Shown here piece by piece: positions 1 through 8,793 of a DNA stretch of 37,151 nucleotides (its first letter is position 1; every line of letters begins with the position of its first letter). The stretch comes from Sulfurimonas sp. Lineage in GTDB: Bacteria > Campylobacterota > Campylobacteria > Campylobacterales > Sulfurimonadaceae. Location of the stretch: positions 1 to 37,151 of the forward strand of contig NZ_JALSKT010000073.1 in NCBI RefSeq assembly GCF_026988655.1, written 5' to 3'. The notes under the pieces were generated by a model that was not told where the DNA came from, made no database searches, and worked only from the letters and a program-made list of their open reading frames with translations. Both the position numbers and the translations under genes were made by a program.

Positions 1-19
1 GTTGTTTGTTTTAAAAAAA

Positions 20-175
20 TTAGGAAGATGGTGGAGAGTTTATTTTTAATCGAAGAGGTTTTCCATCAAGTGTTATTATGGCGCTTGAGAGGGCGATGAT
101 TTTTACAAGTGAGATGTAGGCTTGTATCGCTGCTAAACAGAAGTAATTTTTGCCAAATCCTAAAGGTAATTTCAC
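20..175 (-). CDS. possible small protein, 51 aa (doubtful)
   Basis: A minus-strand ORF opens with GTG at 175 and ends with TAA at 20-22. It would encode a 51-residue protein beginning VKLPLGFGKNYF, with a hydrophobic middle (about residues 13-33) and a short polar tail ending in PPSS. An AAAGAG-like stretch lies about 8 nt before the GTG. The codons resemble those of neighbouring genes and the plus-strand frames here are closed by stops. I do not recognise the protein and it could be chance. It is divergent from the regulator gene at 291. Confidence 0.28.
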   Translation of the reverse strand: MKLPLGFGKNYFCLAAIQAYISLVKIIALSSAIITLDGKPLRLKINSPPSS

Positions 176-290
176 TGTTTTGTTATCTCTTTGTTATTTT
201 TTGGAAGTATAGCGAAACTTCTTAGTTTCTAGCTTATGTAACTAGACTTATGTTAAACTATGTGCGTAGTAAAATAATAGAGGAAAACAG

Positions 291-1997
291 ATGCCTTTAG
301 AGCAAGCAACATTAAAAGAGTTGATTTCAAATGCTAAAAATCTTACGATTCTTTTTGTAGAAGATGACAAACCCACAAGAGAAGAGCTTATTGGCTTTTT
401 GGGAACATTTTTTCCAAAGATAATAAGTGCGCAGAGTGCAGAAGAAGCGTGGGATAAATACAATAGCAATAAAATTGATTTAATTGTTACAGATATTACA
501 TTGCCACAAATGTCTGGGATGGAGCTTATTGGGCGTATTCGCCAAACGAATACCTCCATTCCTTTGTTGATACTTTCGGCACATAGAGAATCAGAATACT
601 TCTTAGATAGTATCAAATACAATGTGGATGGCTATCTTTTAAAACCTTTTGACCTTGAACAGTTTTTATCTGTAATATCTAAAGTTGTCTATAGACTTGA
701 TATGGAACAAAAGATTTTAGATTACAACAAGCTTTTGGAAACGCGTATCGAAGAGAAAACATACGAGCTTGAAACAAAATACCTTTATGATCCGCGTATA
801 AACTTACCAAATGCAATTATGTTACGAAAAGATTTGGCAAAAAAATCTCAGGGTTATCTTATCCTTTTGGATATTTCTCATTTTTCTATTTTAAATAAAG
901 AGTATGGAAAAGTTTTTGCAAACAAAGTTCTCGTTGGTGTTGCAAAAATGCTCTCAAAAAATATTATTGCAAATTCTAAATTGTTCAAAGTGGAATCAGA
1001 TAGATTTAGTATATTTTTAGAAGCGGATATGGAAGAAGAAGTCCAAAGCTACTGCAATCAAATTATCTCCTTTTTCGATAACAATAATATAATCGTAGAT
1101 GATGTAGAGATTCACATCTCATTTAGTATGGGTGTAGACAAGCTTAGAAAAGATGCATCAGAGACGCTTATAAATTGCGAATATGCACTTGATAAAGCCA
1201 AAGAGTTTGGAAGTAGACATTTTGAAATTTATAATGAAGAAGATTTGGATTTTGTAGATAAAAAAGAGTCTGTCAAATGGCTGCGTTTAACGAGAAAACT
1301 GATAATAGAAGATAGTATAGAGCCTTATTATCAAGCAATGCAAGAGATACAAACTGGTAAAATAATCAAATATGAAGTATTGGCTCGTGGTGTTGAAAAT
1401 GGAGAAGTGATAGATCCAAACTACTTTTTACAATCAGCAGATAAACTTGGACTTTTGACGACTATTACACGTGCTATGATTAAAAAAAGTTTTGAATATA
1501 TGCAGGATAAAACAGTTGAGTTTTCTATCAATCTAACAGATAAAGATTTAATAGATGAGAGTTTGATAATGTATCTTAAAACATATCTTGAAGCTTATGC
1601 AATTGACCCTTCTCGTGTGACCTTTGAGATTTTGGAAAATATTACCGTTATTAAAAATGCAGATATGATTACGCAAAAGCTTAACAAATTAAGAGAGATG
1701 GGTTTTAAAATTGCTGTTGATGATTTTGGAGTTGAGAACTCTAACTTGAGCCGATTTTTGGAAATGCACTTGGATTTTATTAAAATCGATGGGATATTTA
1801 TTAAAGATTTAAAAACAAATGAAAACAACAGAGCTATTACAAAAGCCATAGTAAGTTTGGCGAATACGTTGGGCATTAAAACTGTGGCAGAATATGTCAA
1901 AGATGAAGAAACCTACAAGATAGTAAAAGAGTGTGGCGTTGATTTGGCACAGGGGTATTACATCGGAAAACCTTCACCAAGGCTACTTGAAGAATGA
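291..1997 (+). CDS. response regulator with degenerate GGDEF and EAL domains
   Basis: Cytoplasmic response regulator predicted to hydrolyse cyclic di-GMP. Residues 15-130 form a receiver domain with acidic pair E24-D25/D26, phospho-acceptor D68, S96 and K118. A short helix leads to a GGDEF-like domain (about 165-315) whose signature reads ESDRF (235-239) instead of GGDEF, so it should not make cyclic di-GMP. The EAL domain (about 325-565) starts with EVLAR at 362 and keeps the downstream DDFG, KID, AE and QGYYIGKP motifs, so phosphodiesterase activity is plausible. An AGAGGAAA ribosome-binding site precedes ATG 291. Its end overlaps the next gene by 4 nt (ATGA). No histidine kinase is adjacent; the one at 6093 is a possible but unproven partner. 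Confidence 0.9.
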   Translation: MPLEQATLKELISNAKNLTILFVEDDKPTREELIGFLGTFFPKIISAQSAEEAWDKYNSNKIDLIVTDITLPQMSGMELIGRIRQTNTSIPLLILSAHRESEYFLDSIKYNVDGYLLKPFDLEQFLSVISKVVYRLDMEQKILDYNKLLETRIEEKTYELETKYLYDPRINLPNAIMLRKDLAKKSQGYLILLDISHFSILNKEYGKVFANKVLVGVAKMLSKNIIANSKLFKVESDRFSIFLEADMEEEVQSYCNQIISFFDNNNIIVDDVEIHISFSMGVDKLRKDASETLINCEYALDKAKEFGSRHFEIYNEEDLDFVDKKESVKWLRLTRKLIIEDSIEPYYQAMQEIQTGKIIKYEVLARGVENGEVIDPNYFLQSADKLGLLTTITRAMIKKSFEYMQDKTVEFSINLTDKDLIDESLIMYLKTYLEAYAIDPSRVTFEILENITVIKNADMITQKLNKLREMGFKIAVDDFGVENSNLSRFLEMHLDFIKIDGIFIKDLKTNENNRAITKAIVSLANTLGIKTVAEYVKDEETYKIVKECGVDLAQGYYIGKPSPRLLEE

Positions 1998-3322
1998 AGC
2001 TTTCTCATCTGCAGCAGATAATAAAATACCTTCAAAGGTTTAGTAAAATTTCTGCTATTTACCGTGTAAGTGATACGATTGTAAAAGTTGTGTTTGATAA
2101 AAGTGATGCTTTGTATTTTAATATGCAACGCTCAAACTCTAGCATGTTCAAGTGCGAAACTTATCCTCGTTCAAAAGTTTACAATGCTCCTTTTGATGTC
2201 ATTTTAGCAAAAAGGTTTAATCGTTCTAACATTTTAGATATCGAACTTTTAAACAATGATAAAATCATACGTATCAAGACTTCTTTAGCTTCTGCTTATA
2301 AAGAAGAAATCACCTATCTACAGATAGAATTTACTGGAAAATATACAAATGTCATTATCTTGGATGCAGAGAATGTTGTTCTTGAAGCCCTACGTCATGT
2401 GGACTTGTTTTCATCTTTTCGTGAAGTGAGAGTTGGGCAAAAACTACTTGATGTACCGCCTGCACCATTTGTGGCAAAAGAGTATCCACTAGAAGATGTA
2501 GAGAGTTTTTTATATGAAGTGTATGCAAAAGAGCAAAATGCAAAACTTGATAACCTTAAAAAGCAAAAAGTAGCATTACTGGGTAAAAAACTCAAAAAAC
2601 TCAAAAAACTCTATGACAAATTAGATTCTCAAGAAAGTTTGGAAAAAGAGGCACAGAAGTATGAACACTATGGCAATCTTGTACTCTCAAATGTTGCAAC
2701 TATTGAGCCTTATTGTACAAAATTGAGCTTGAATGATTATGATGGAAGCGTAGTTGAAGTTGTGTTAAGCAAGGGATATCCTACGCCATTTAGTATAAGC
2801 GAAATGTTTTTTTCTAAAAGTAAAAAAGCGAAACAAAGAGCAAAGCACTTACACATAGAAGAAGAGTCACTGCGTTCAAAGATAGAACATATGAAACTTT
2901 TTATACATACAGTGCAAGAGGCGAAAGATATCGCAAAAATAGCCTTACTTTTTCCTAAACGTGTGCAAAATAAAAAGATAAAACACAATGACTCCATAGA
3001 AGTATTTTGGATAGAGGGTTATAAAGTGCAGCTTGGCAAAAATGAAAAAGGGAATGTAGAGCTGCTTAAAAATGCACGCGCAAAAGATATCTGGATACAC
3101 ATGAAAGAGCGTCCCTCAGCTCATGTCATCATAACAACAGATAAGCAAAACCTACCGCAAAACATCATAATGGCTGCAGCAAGACTTTGTGTGGATTTCA
3201 CTACGACTGTAAAAGATAGATATTTGGTCGATTATACTCCAAGACGTGAAGTTAGCATTCAAAATGGTGCAAATGTTCTTTATAACAAATATAAAACTAT
3301 CGAAGTGGATACAAGAGAGTGA
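1994..3322 (+). CDS. NFACT-domain protein (short RqcH-like)
   Basis: Member of the NFACT (Rqc2/RqcH/FbpA) family, which binds tRNA and nascent-chain-blocked large ribosomal subunits in ribosome quality control. The N-terminal third resembles NFACT-N, including an E-A-L-R-H-V-D stretch near residue 131 like the family's conserved D/R site. A lysine-rich coiled coil covers about 185-300. The C-terminal NFACT-R domain carries DIWIHMKERPSAHVII at about 365-380. At 442 residues it is shorter than the roughly 570-residue Firmicute RqcH and seems to lack most of the helix-hairpin-helix part. It overlaps the upstream regulator by ATGA, so the two are probably co-transcribed. Family is confident; an alanine-tailing function is inferred only. 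Confidence 0.8.
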   Translation: MKLSHLQQIIKYLQRFSKISAIYRVSDTIVKVVFDKSDALYFNMQRSNSSMFKCETYPRSKVYNAPFDVILAKRFNRSNILDIELLNNDKIIRIKTSLASAYKEEITYLQIEFTGKYTNVIILDAENVVLEALRHVDLFSSFREVRVGQKLLDVPPAPFVAKEYPLEDVESFLYEVYAKEQNAKLDNLKKQKVALLGKKLKKLKKLYDKLDSQESLEKEAQKYEHYGNLVLSNVATIEPYCTKLSLNDYDGSVVEVVLSKGYPTPFSISEMFFSKSKKAKQRAKHLHIEEESLRSKIEHMKLFIHTVQEAKDIAKIALLFPKRVQNKKIKHNDSIEVFWIEGYKVQLGKNEKGNVELLKNARAKDIWIHMKERPSAHVIITTDKQNLPQNIIMAAARLCVDFTTTVKDRYLVDYTPRREVSIQNGANVLYNKYKTIEVDTRE

Positions 3323-3342
3323 AAACGTTTAATATTAAATTG

Positions 3343-3348
3343 TATAAT
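3343..3348 (+). promoter_or_regulatory. -10 promoter element TATAAT
   Basis: A perfect TATAAT sits 31 nt before the start codon at 3380, in a very AT-rich stretch with no recognisable -35, as is usual for Campylobacterota sigma-70 promoters. A second TATAAT lies at 3359-3364 but is too close to the AAGGA site at 3369-3373 to be the likelier one. Confidence 0.5.
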
Positions 3349-3379
3349 ATTGTTAAAATATAATAACTAAGGAATTAAA

Positions 3380-3862
3380 ATGAAAAAAAATATAGCAAAA
3401 ATAACATCGGCAGTAGTTCTAGCTACAGTTCTCAGTACATCGGCAGTAGCTTCTGAGGCACAACAATTTGGATTGGGTGTTGGTGTAACAGGTGATGCAA
3501 CAACCTTGCGTGGAACTGTTAGTTTGGATGATGGTTTACGTTTAGAACCTTATTTTGGTTTTTCATATTTAAGCCCAAAAACTGGTAACTCACAAAGTGA
3601 CTTACAAATAGGATCAGCTTTGCATATGGTGCAGGCTATAAACAATGACATCAATGCTTATTATGGTGGTTTTGTAGGTATTGGCAATACAGATAATGGT
3701 GTATCAGCTGTAACTACATTTAATTTAGGACCAGTAGCTGGTGTTGAATATAAACTAGATAAACAATTTACGCTTGGTGCGGAGATGAGAATGAATTTTG
3801 GCTTTGGAGATGATACAGTTATAGGAACAAACTCTTCTGTATTGCTTCGTTACTACTTTTAG
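3380..3862 (+). CDS. small outer-membrane beta-barrel-like protein
   Basis: 160-residue exported protein of unknown function. Residues 1-24 form a signal peptide ending in an A-V-A-S type cleavage site. The rest alternates polar and hydrophobic residues with many Gly and aromatic residues and ends in LLRYYF, a terminal aromatic typical of outer-membrane barrels recognised by BAM. The size suits an 8-strand barrel. It has its own promoter (3343-3348) and an AAGGA ribosome-binding site 6 nt before the ATG. Barrel topology is inferred from composition and the C-terminal signature; no ligand can be proposed. Confidence 0.75.
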   Translation: MKKNIAKITSAVVLATVLSTSAVASEAQQFGLGVGVTGDATTLRGTVSLDDGLRLEPYFGFSYLSPKTGNSQSDLQIGSALHMVQAINNDINAYYGGFVGIGNTDNGVSAVTTFNLGPVAGVEYKLDKQFTLGAEMRMNFGFGDDTVIGTNSSVLLRYYF

Positions 3863-3914
3863 TCACTTGACTAAGAAGTCTAAACGCAGTATTTAGCTGC
3901 AAAAGGAGGGTGTT

Positions 3915-4232
3915 ATGGCGATTAGTCCTTTAGGCAATGTTGTCCTTGTAAATCAAATGACACCCGCTGCCACCTCTTTACCAAATGCTCACAATAACCG
4001 CGTAGAACTGCAAAACTTTATGGCTCAGGCCACTATTCAAGAAAAAGATGAAAAAATTTTAGAAGTTCGTGAAACTGAAGAATCACATTCTGTTGATCCA
4101 GATCGTGAACATCAGCAACAACATGCAGATGAGCAGATGAAAGAGATGAAAGAGAGCGCAGAACAAAAACCTGAAAAAAAAACAGTTGAGGAAGATGAAT
4201 CTTCGATTCATCTATTAGATATTAAAGTCTGA
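3915..4232 (+). CDS. conserved-looking hypothetical acidic protein
   Basis: 105-residue cytoplasmic-looking protein with no signal peptide or membrane segment. The N-terminal 40 residues (MAISPLGNVVLVNQM onward) look ordered. From about residue 45 to 95 the chain is rich in Glu, Lys, Gln and His and probably coiled coil or disordered. It closes with a hydrophobic SIHLLDIKV tail. A near-perfect AAAGGAGGG ribosome-binding site precedes ATG 3915. I do not recognise the family. It lies 52 nt after the barrel gene and 40 nt before cdsA, which has its own promoter overlapping the end of this gene. Confidence 0.7.
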   Translation: MAISPLGNVVLVNQMTPAATSLPNAHNNRVELQNFMAQATIQEKDEKILEVRETEESHSVDPDREHQQQHADEQMKEMKESAEQKPEKKTVEEDESSIHLLDIKV

Positions 4233-4237
4233 TTTGA

Positions 4238-4243
4238 TATAAT
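4238..4243 (+). promoter_or_regulatory. extended -10 promoter TGATATAAT for cdsA
   Basis: TGATATAAT (TG at 4235-4236) is 29 nt before the cdsA start and matches the extended -10 elements at 8763 and 25112. No -35 is evident. Confidence 0.5.
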
Positions 4244-4272
4244 AGTGCATCTAAAGATTTATAGGATTTTTT

Positions 4273-5028
4273 ATGGGTGCATTGACTGAAAATAAAGAGA
4301 GAGTTGTAACGGGAGTAGCGCTCTTAGCTGCTGTTATCATTATAGGCTTGATAGACAACTTTTTTGTAATGTGGTTGGTCTTTGGTGTGATTTATCTCCT
4401 TGCATTTAAAGAAGCTGTTGCGCTTTTTGGCGTAGAAAAAGACAATCTCTTCCCCTATGCTATTTTACTTTGGATTGTCGCTGCATTTTATCCTTATGGG
4501 GATGATCTTTTTGTTTTAGCAGGTGTCGCATATGCCAGTATGGTAGCCTACAACAAAGAAGTAAAATGGCGTGACTTTTTTCCTTTCATCTATCCTACTG
4601 CTGGATTGCTTTTTGTTTTCACAGCTTATCAAGAGTACGGTGTACTTTCGCTTTTATGGCTTTTGGCTGTTGTAGCGCTTACTGACGTTGGTGCTTATGT
4701 TGTAGGTAAAAGCATAGGCAAAACTCCTTTTTGTGAAACCTCTCCAAACAAAACAATGGAAGGCGTGATGGGTGGCGTAGCTGTTGCTACGATAGTTGGT
4801 GCCTTTTTTGGTCTTTTTGTTGTTGATTTTTGGACTTCACTTATCATTTCATTTTTGGTTGCAGTGAGTTCAATTTTTGGCGATCTGTTTGAGTCTTCCC
4901 TTAAACGCAGTGCAGGAGTAAAAGACAGTGGCGATTTACTTCCTGGTCATGGTGGTGTTCTTGACAGAATTGATGGCTATCTTTTTGGTGGTATTGTGAT
5001 GCTTGTTTTACTCCGTGGTTTAGTATAG
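4273..5028 (+). CDS. cdsA: phosphatidate cytidylyltransferase
   Basis: Integral inner-membrane enzyme that makes CDP-diacylglycerol from phosphatidic acid and CTP, the entry to phosphatidylglycerol and phosphatidylethanolamine synthesis. The protein is 251 residues with about seven hydrophobic segments. It ends with the CdsA signature: S-x-x-KR at about 212-216, then KDSGDLLPGHGGVLDRIDGY with the catalytic acidic residues. Length is normal for Campylobacterota. The stop codon is one base from the TTG start of dxr, so the two are translationally linked. The cdsA-dxr pairing is, from memory, the same in Campylobacter jejuni. Confidence 0.95.
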   Translation: MGALTENKERVVTGVALLAAVIIIGLIDNFFVMWLVFGVIYLLAFKEAVALFGVEKDNLFPYAILLWIVAAFYPYGDDLFVLAGVAYASMVAYNKEVKWRDFFPFIYPTAGLLFVFTAYQEYGVLSLLWLLAVVALTDVGAYVVGKSIGKTPFCETSPNKTMEGVMGGVAVATIVGAFFGLFVVDFWTSLIISFLVAVSSIFGDLFESSLKRSAGVKDSGDLLPGHGGVLDRIDGYLFGGIVMLVLLRGLV

Positions 5029-5029
5029 T

Positions 5030-6103
5030 TTGATACTCTTAGGTTCAACAGGTTCTATTGGGGTTAATGCTCTCATTGTTGCCAAGCGTTTTGGGATGAA
5101 TGTAGAAGTGCTTGTATGTGGACACAATATCAAACTCTTAAATGAGCAAATAAAAGAGCATAATCCTGCAGTCGTTGTCGTTGCAAATGCAGAGGATGTT
5201 GCTAAAGTCAATCATAATCGTGTCTACCATGGTGAAGAGGCGATACTCAAAGTCATTGAAGATACAAGTAGTAAATTCATTGTGAATGCTCTTGTTGGTT
5301 TTTTAGGCTTACGTCCAACACTTAAAGCTATAGAGTGCGGTAAAAAAGTTGCACTTGCAAATAAAGAGTCCCTTGTAGCTTGTGGAAGTTTTATAGACAC
5401 TTCTAAGATACAACCTATAGATAGTGAACATTTTGGACTTTGGTATCTTTTACAAGATCGTCCTGTAAGCAAGATGATTATCACAGCGAGTGGCGGAGCT
5501 TTTCGTGACTGGGATCTTAAAAAACTCAAACATGCATCACTTGAAGATACGCAAAAACATCCAAACTGGTCAATGGGACAAAAAATCACTATAGATTCTG
5601 CAACGATGGTCAACAAAATGTTTGAGCTTTTAGAAGCAAGATGGCTTTTTGGTGAGGGTGAATATGATGCTATTATTGAAACGCAGTCACTTATCCATGC
5701 GATGATAAACTTTAAAGATGGTTCTACTACAGCACATTTTGCAAATGCAAGTATGCAACTTCCTATCGCCTATGCACTCAATGAGAAAATGGATGAAAAT
5801 ATACTACCCCATGTTGATTTACTCAAGGTTGGTAGTTTAGAATTTCGTGAGATAGAATGTGAACGCTATCCCATCTGGCAAATAAGAGAAGAACTTCTAG
5901 CAAATCCTGCGCGCGGTGTTGTTGTAAACGCAGCAAATGAAGCAGCAATTGAGATGTTTATATCTAAAAAGATAGGTTTTATGGATATAAGTAAGACAAT
6001 CATTACTGCCTTTGATAAGTTTGTAGATTTACCATCTCATGTGGATGATGTTTTTAGCATAGATGAAGAGGTTCGAGCTTTTGCAAAGCAAAATGTCAAA
6101 TAA
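5030..6103 (+). CDS. dxr: 1-deoxy-D-xylulose 5-phosphate reductoisomerase
   Basis: Converts DXP to 2-C-methyl-D-erythritol 4-phosphate with NADPH, the committed step of the non-mevalonate isoprenoid pathway. The NADPH-binding GSTGSIG is at residues 5-11. The metal and substrate motifs KESLVACG, DSEHFG and SGGAFRD follow in order, then the signature HPNWSMGQKITIDSATMVNK. 357 residues is the normal length. The start is a TTG at 5030, one base after the cdsA stop; the protein begins directly with the first strand of the Rossmann fold, so no upstream start is needed. Its end overlaps the histidine kinase gene by 11 nt. Confidence 0.95.
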   Translation: MILLGSTGSIGVNALIVAKRFGMNVEVLVCGHNIKLLNEQIKEHNPAVVVVANAEDVAKVNHNRVYHGEEAILKVIEDTSSKFIVNALVGFLGLRPTLKAIECGKKVALANKESLVACGSFIDTSKIQPIDSEHFGLWYLLQDRPVSKMIITASGGAFRDWDLKKLKHASLEDTQKHPNWSMGQKITIDSATMVNKMFELLEARWLFGEGEYDAIIETQSLIHAMINFKDGSTTAHFANASMQLPIAYALNEKMDENILPHVDLLKVGSLEFREIECERYPIWQIREELLANPARGVVVNAANEAAIEMFISKKIGFMDISKTIITAFDKFVDLPSHVDDVFSIDEEVRAFAKQNVK

Positions 6104-7073
6104 ATTTATTGAATATATTTCGCGCCTAACTGCGTTTCATTTTTCTCTTATTCTTACAGTCTCGGTGTTAATCTTATCTATTGGAATCGTTTACTTGATT
6201 GCTGTCGTTGTCAGAGTCCAATATACTGAATTCTTTTTATTTGTTTCAATTGTATTGCCTCTAATTTTAACCCCTCCAGTAGTATATATCTTGCTTAAGA
6301 TGACGAAAAACTTGAGATATTACAAAGAACATTTAGCAAGTGAGATAGAAAAAAACAAAGAGAAAGATTTAGTGATGTATGAGCAGGCTAGATTTGCAGT
6401 CATAGGGGAAATGATGGCAAATATTTCACATCAATGGAAGCAACCACTTCACACTATTAACTTGAGTGTTATATCTGCAAGACTTTCAGGGTATGATGAG
6501 CAAAAACTAGATAAATCCTGTGATATTATCGAAGCAAATGTAAACTATCTCGCAAATACGGTAAATGATTTTCTCTCTTTTTTTGATAAAAAATCAATTC
6601 AAGAGTTGAAGCCATTAGAAGATGTCATAAAAGAGATAAAAAATATTTATTTGTTACAACTTGAAGAAGCAGGTATTTGTCTAAAAATTGATTTACAAAA
6701 TAATGCCAAAGATATTAGGCTCGCACTCTCCATCTCTCAAGTTATACTCAATCTGCTTGCAAACGCAAAAGATGCTATGCAAAATATTCAAACTTACAAA
6801 GAGATAGAGATGCAGTTTATCGCTTTTGATGATTATTTTAAAATTCGATGCTGTGATACAGGGGATGGAGTAGCCGAAGAAAACATTTATAAAATTTTTG
6901 AACCTTATTTTACAACAAAAGATAAAACGCAGGGGACTGGACTAGGACTTTATATGTCAAGACAGATAGTAAAAACATTGTTTAATGGTGAACTGTATCT
7001 TGATAAAAATGATCGTTCTTGTTTTGTGATAGATATGCCCTATGATACAAACTGCAGATTGGAGCAAAGATGA
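6093..7073 (+). CDS. orphan membrane sensor histidine kinase
   Basis: Two-component sensor kinase of 326 residues. Two membrane helices lie at about 17-41 and 47-69, separated by only a few residues, so there is almost no periplasmic sensor. A coiled linker follows. The phosphorylation box is [10 protein letters not shown] with H113, then the N box [13 protein letters not shown]1 CDTGDGV, F box FEPYFTTK and G2 GTGLGLYMS, so the catalytic domain is complete. I chose ATG 6093 (MSNKF) over the in-frame ATG 6063 because it shortens the overlap with dxr from 41 to 11 nt and removes a polar extension; neither has a good ribosome-binding site. It overlaps tsaD by ATGA. No response regulator is adjacent. 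Confidence 0.85.
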   Translation: MSNKFIEYISRLTAFHFSLILTVSVLILSIGIVYLIAVVVRVQYTEFFLFVSIVLPLILTPPVVYILLKMTKNLRYYKEHLASEIEKNKEKDLVMYEQARFAVIGEMMANISHQWKQPLHTINLSVISARLSGYDEQKLDKSCDIIEANVNYLANTVNDFLSFFDKKSIQELKPLEDVIKEIKNIYLLQLEEAGICLKIDLQNNAKDIRLALSISQVILNLLANAKDAMQNIQTYKEIEMQFIAFDDYFKIRCCDTGDGVAEENIYKIFEPYFTTKDKTQGTGLGLYMSRQIVKTLFNGELYLDKNDRSCFVIDMPYDTNCRLEQR

Positions 7074-8047
7074 TATTAGCCATAGAGAGTTCTTGTGATG
7101 ATAGTGCTATTTCTATCACAGAGATAGCAACAAAAAAACTTCTTTTTCATAAAAAAATATCTCAAGAAATTGAGCATAGTGTGTACGGTGGTGTTGTTCC
7201 TGAACTCGCAGCTCGCCTACACGCAGAGGCTCTACCAAAGATCTTAGCAGAGTGTGAGCCTTACTTTGACAAACTCAAAGCAGTAGCTGTTACTTCAAGT
7301 CCGGGGCTTGCTGTAACGCTCATCGAGGGTGTTACTCTAGCAAAAGCTGTTGCGGTTGGACTTGATTTGCCTCTTATTGGGGTGAACCATCTTATCGGGC
7401 ATATTTATTCGCTTTTTATTGAGAAAGAGACAGAATTTCCATTGACAGTACTTCTTGTCTCAGGTGGACATACGCAGGTAATGGAAGTGACAAGCTTGAC
7501 ACAAATACAAACGATAGCAAAAAGCATGGATGATAGTTTTGGTGAGAGTTTTGATAAAGTAGCAAAAATGATGGGGCTTGGTTACCCTGGTGGACCTGCC
7601 ATTCAAGCACTTGCTCAAGGTGGGGATAGACTAAGATTTAATTTTACCATACCGCTTTTACGCACTCCAAAACTGGCTTTTAGTTACTCTGGGCTAAAAA
7701 ATGCAGTGAGACTCGCAGTTGAAAAGTCGCAAAAAGAGGACTATAAAGATATAGCTGCTTCGTTTGAGCATATAGCAACAAAACATTTGACACATAAACT
7801 CAAAAAGTATTTTCAACTTCATCCACCAAAAACATTTGCCATAGTAGGTGGTGCAAGTGCAAATCTTTACCTCCGAGGTGAGATACAAAAACTTTTAGCG
7901 CCTTATCAAGCGAAACTTCTTTTGAGTGAGTTGCAATACTGCTCAGATAATGCAGCCATGATAGGAAGAGTTGCAGTAGATATGTATAAAGAAAAAATGT
8001 TCACTTCACTCGAAGAGTTGGATATTGTTTCAAAAAGTAATCTATAG
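7070..8047 (+). CDS. tsaD: tRNA N6-threonylcarbamoyladenosine transferase subunit TsaD
   Basis: Transfers the threonylcarbamoyl group from threonylcarbamoyl-AMP to A37 of ANN-decoding tRNAs, acting with TsaB and TsaE. ASKHA-fold protein of 325 residues. It has the N-terminal [10 protein letters not shown] phosphate loop, the metal-binding H-x-x-x-H as HLIGHIYS (usually HMEGH), [17 protein letters not shown], and FSYSGLKNA. The ATG overlaps the stop of the histidine kinase gene. Order dxr-x-tsaD resembles Campylobacter, where a different gene holds the middle position. Confidence 0.95.
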   Translation: MILAIESSCDDSAISITEIATKKLLFHKKISQEIEHSVYGGVVPELAARLHAEALPKILAECEPYFDKLKAVAVTSSPGLAVTLIEGVTLAKAVAVGLDLPLIGVNHLIGHIYSLFIEKETEFPLTVLLVSGGHTQVMEVTSLTQIQTIAKSMDDSFGESFDKVAKMMGLGYPGGPAIQALAQGGDRLRFNFTIPLLRTPKLAFSYSGLKNAVRLAVEKSQKEDYKDIAASFEHIATKHLTHKLKKYFQLHPPKTFAIVGGASANLYLRGEIQKLLAPYQAKLLLSELQYCSDNAAMIGRVAVDMYKEKMFTSLEELDIVSKSNL

Positions 8048-8149
8048 CTTAAATAAACCTTATGTTAAATAATATTTTTCTTAAGTAAGTCTAAAATTAT
8101 CACACTTCAAGTATACTCTCGAATATAAAATTAAATTAAGGAATTGAAT

Positions 8150-8656
8150 ATGGCAACAACTAAATTCAAAGGTACAGACGTAGAGTTATTAGGAAATGAA
8201 GTAAATGTTGGAGATAAAGCTCCTGAAGTTAATGTAGTTAACTCAGATGGTTTAGGTGATGTAAAAGTTGGTGGCGCTCAAGGCGAAAAACAACTAATCA
8301 TCGTTGTTCCTTCATTAGACACAGGTGTATGTGCTACTGAAACTCGTAACTTTAATGCAAAAGCTTCAGAACTTGACGGTGTTAAAACTGTTGTTGTTTC
8401 TATGGACCTTCCATTTGCTGCAGGACGTTTTTGTTCAGCTGAAGGAATCGACAAATTAACTGTTGCTTCAGATTTTAGAAACAAAGACTTCGCTAATGCA
8501 TACGGTGTACTTTTAGGTGGTTCTCCACTTGCTGGTGTAACTGCTCGTGCTATCTTCGTAATCGATGCTGATGGTATTGTTACTTACAAAGAAATCGTTC
8601 CAGAAATCACTGAAGAGCCTCAATATGACGCTGCGATAGAAGCTGCAAAAAAATAA
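8150..8656 (+). CDS. tpx: thiol peroxidase, atypical 2-Cys peroxiredoxin
   Basis: Reduces hydrogen peroxide and lipid hydroperoxides using thioredoxin. Peroxidatic Cys61 lies in SLDTGVCATETRNFN and resolving Cys95 in AGRFCSAEG, the same numbering as E. coli Tpx. The thioredoxin fold continues to the end of the 168-residue protein. I start at ATG 8150 because AAGGAA at 8138-8143 is 6 nt upstream; an in-frame TTG at 8144 would sit on that site. A hairpin follows the gene, so it is probably monocistronic. Its even codon use suggests high expression. Confidence 0.95.
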   Translation: MATTKFKGTDVELLGNEVNVGDKAPEVNVVNSDGLGDVKVGGAQGEKQLIIVVPSLDTGVCATETRNFNAKASELDGVKTVVVSMDLPFAAGRFCSAEGIDKLTVASDFRNKDFANAYGVLLGGSPLAGVTARAIFVIDADGIVTYKEIVPEITEEPQYDAAIEAAKK

Positions 8657-8670
8657 TTTGCTTTTCTAAC

Positions 8671-8693
8671 TTATGCCACTTCTTGTGGCATAA
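8671..8693 (+). terminator. hairpin after tpx
   Basis: Perfect 9-bp stem TTATGCCAC / GTGGCATAA with a 5-nt TTCTT loop, 14 nt after the tpx stop. The following CCTTTCATTCTT is only partly T-rich, so termination may be weak or Rho-assisted. Confidence 0.6.
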
Positions 8694-8762
8694 CCTTTCA
8701 TTCTTCTACAATTCTACTTCTATCTAACTACTACCTTTAAGAATATAAATATATTACTCTGA

Positions 8763-8768
8763 TATAAT
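8763..8768 (+). promoter_or_regulatory. extended -10 promoter TGATATAAT for the 8794 gene
   Basis: TATAAT preceded by TGA (TG at 8760-8761), 25 nt before the start codon and followed by a GAGG ribosome-binding site at 8785-8788. It is identical to the elements at 4238 and 25112. Confidence 0.5.
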
Positions 8769-8793
8769 ATCTAAAATTTTATATGAGGTTATT

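Noticed and set aside
5224-5616. 130-aa minus-strand ORF inside dxr
   Set aside because: It is antisense to conserved dxr motifs and lacks a start context; it is a by-product of the sense codons.
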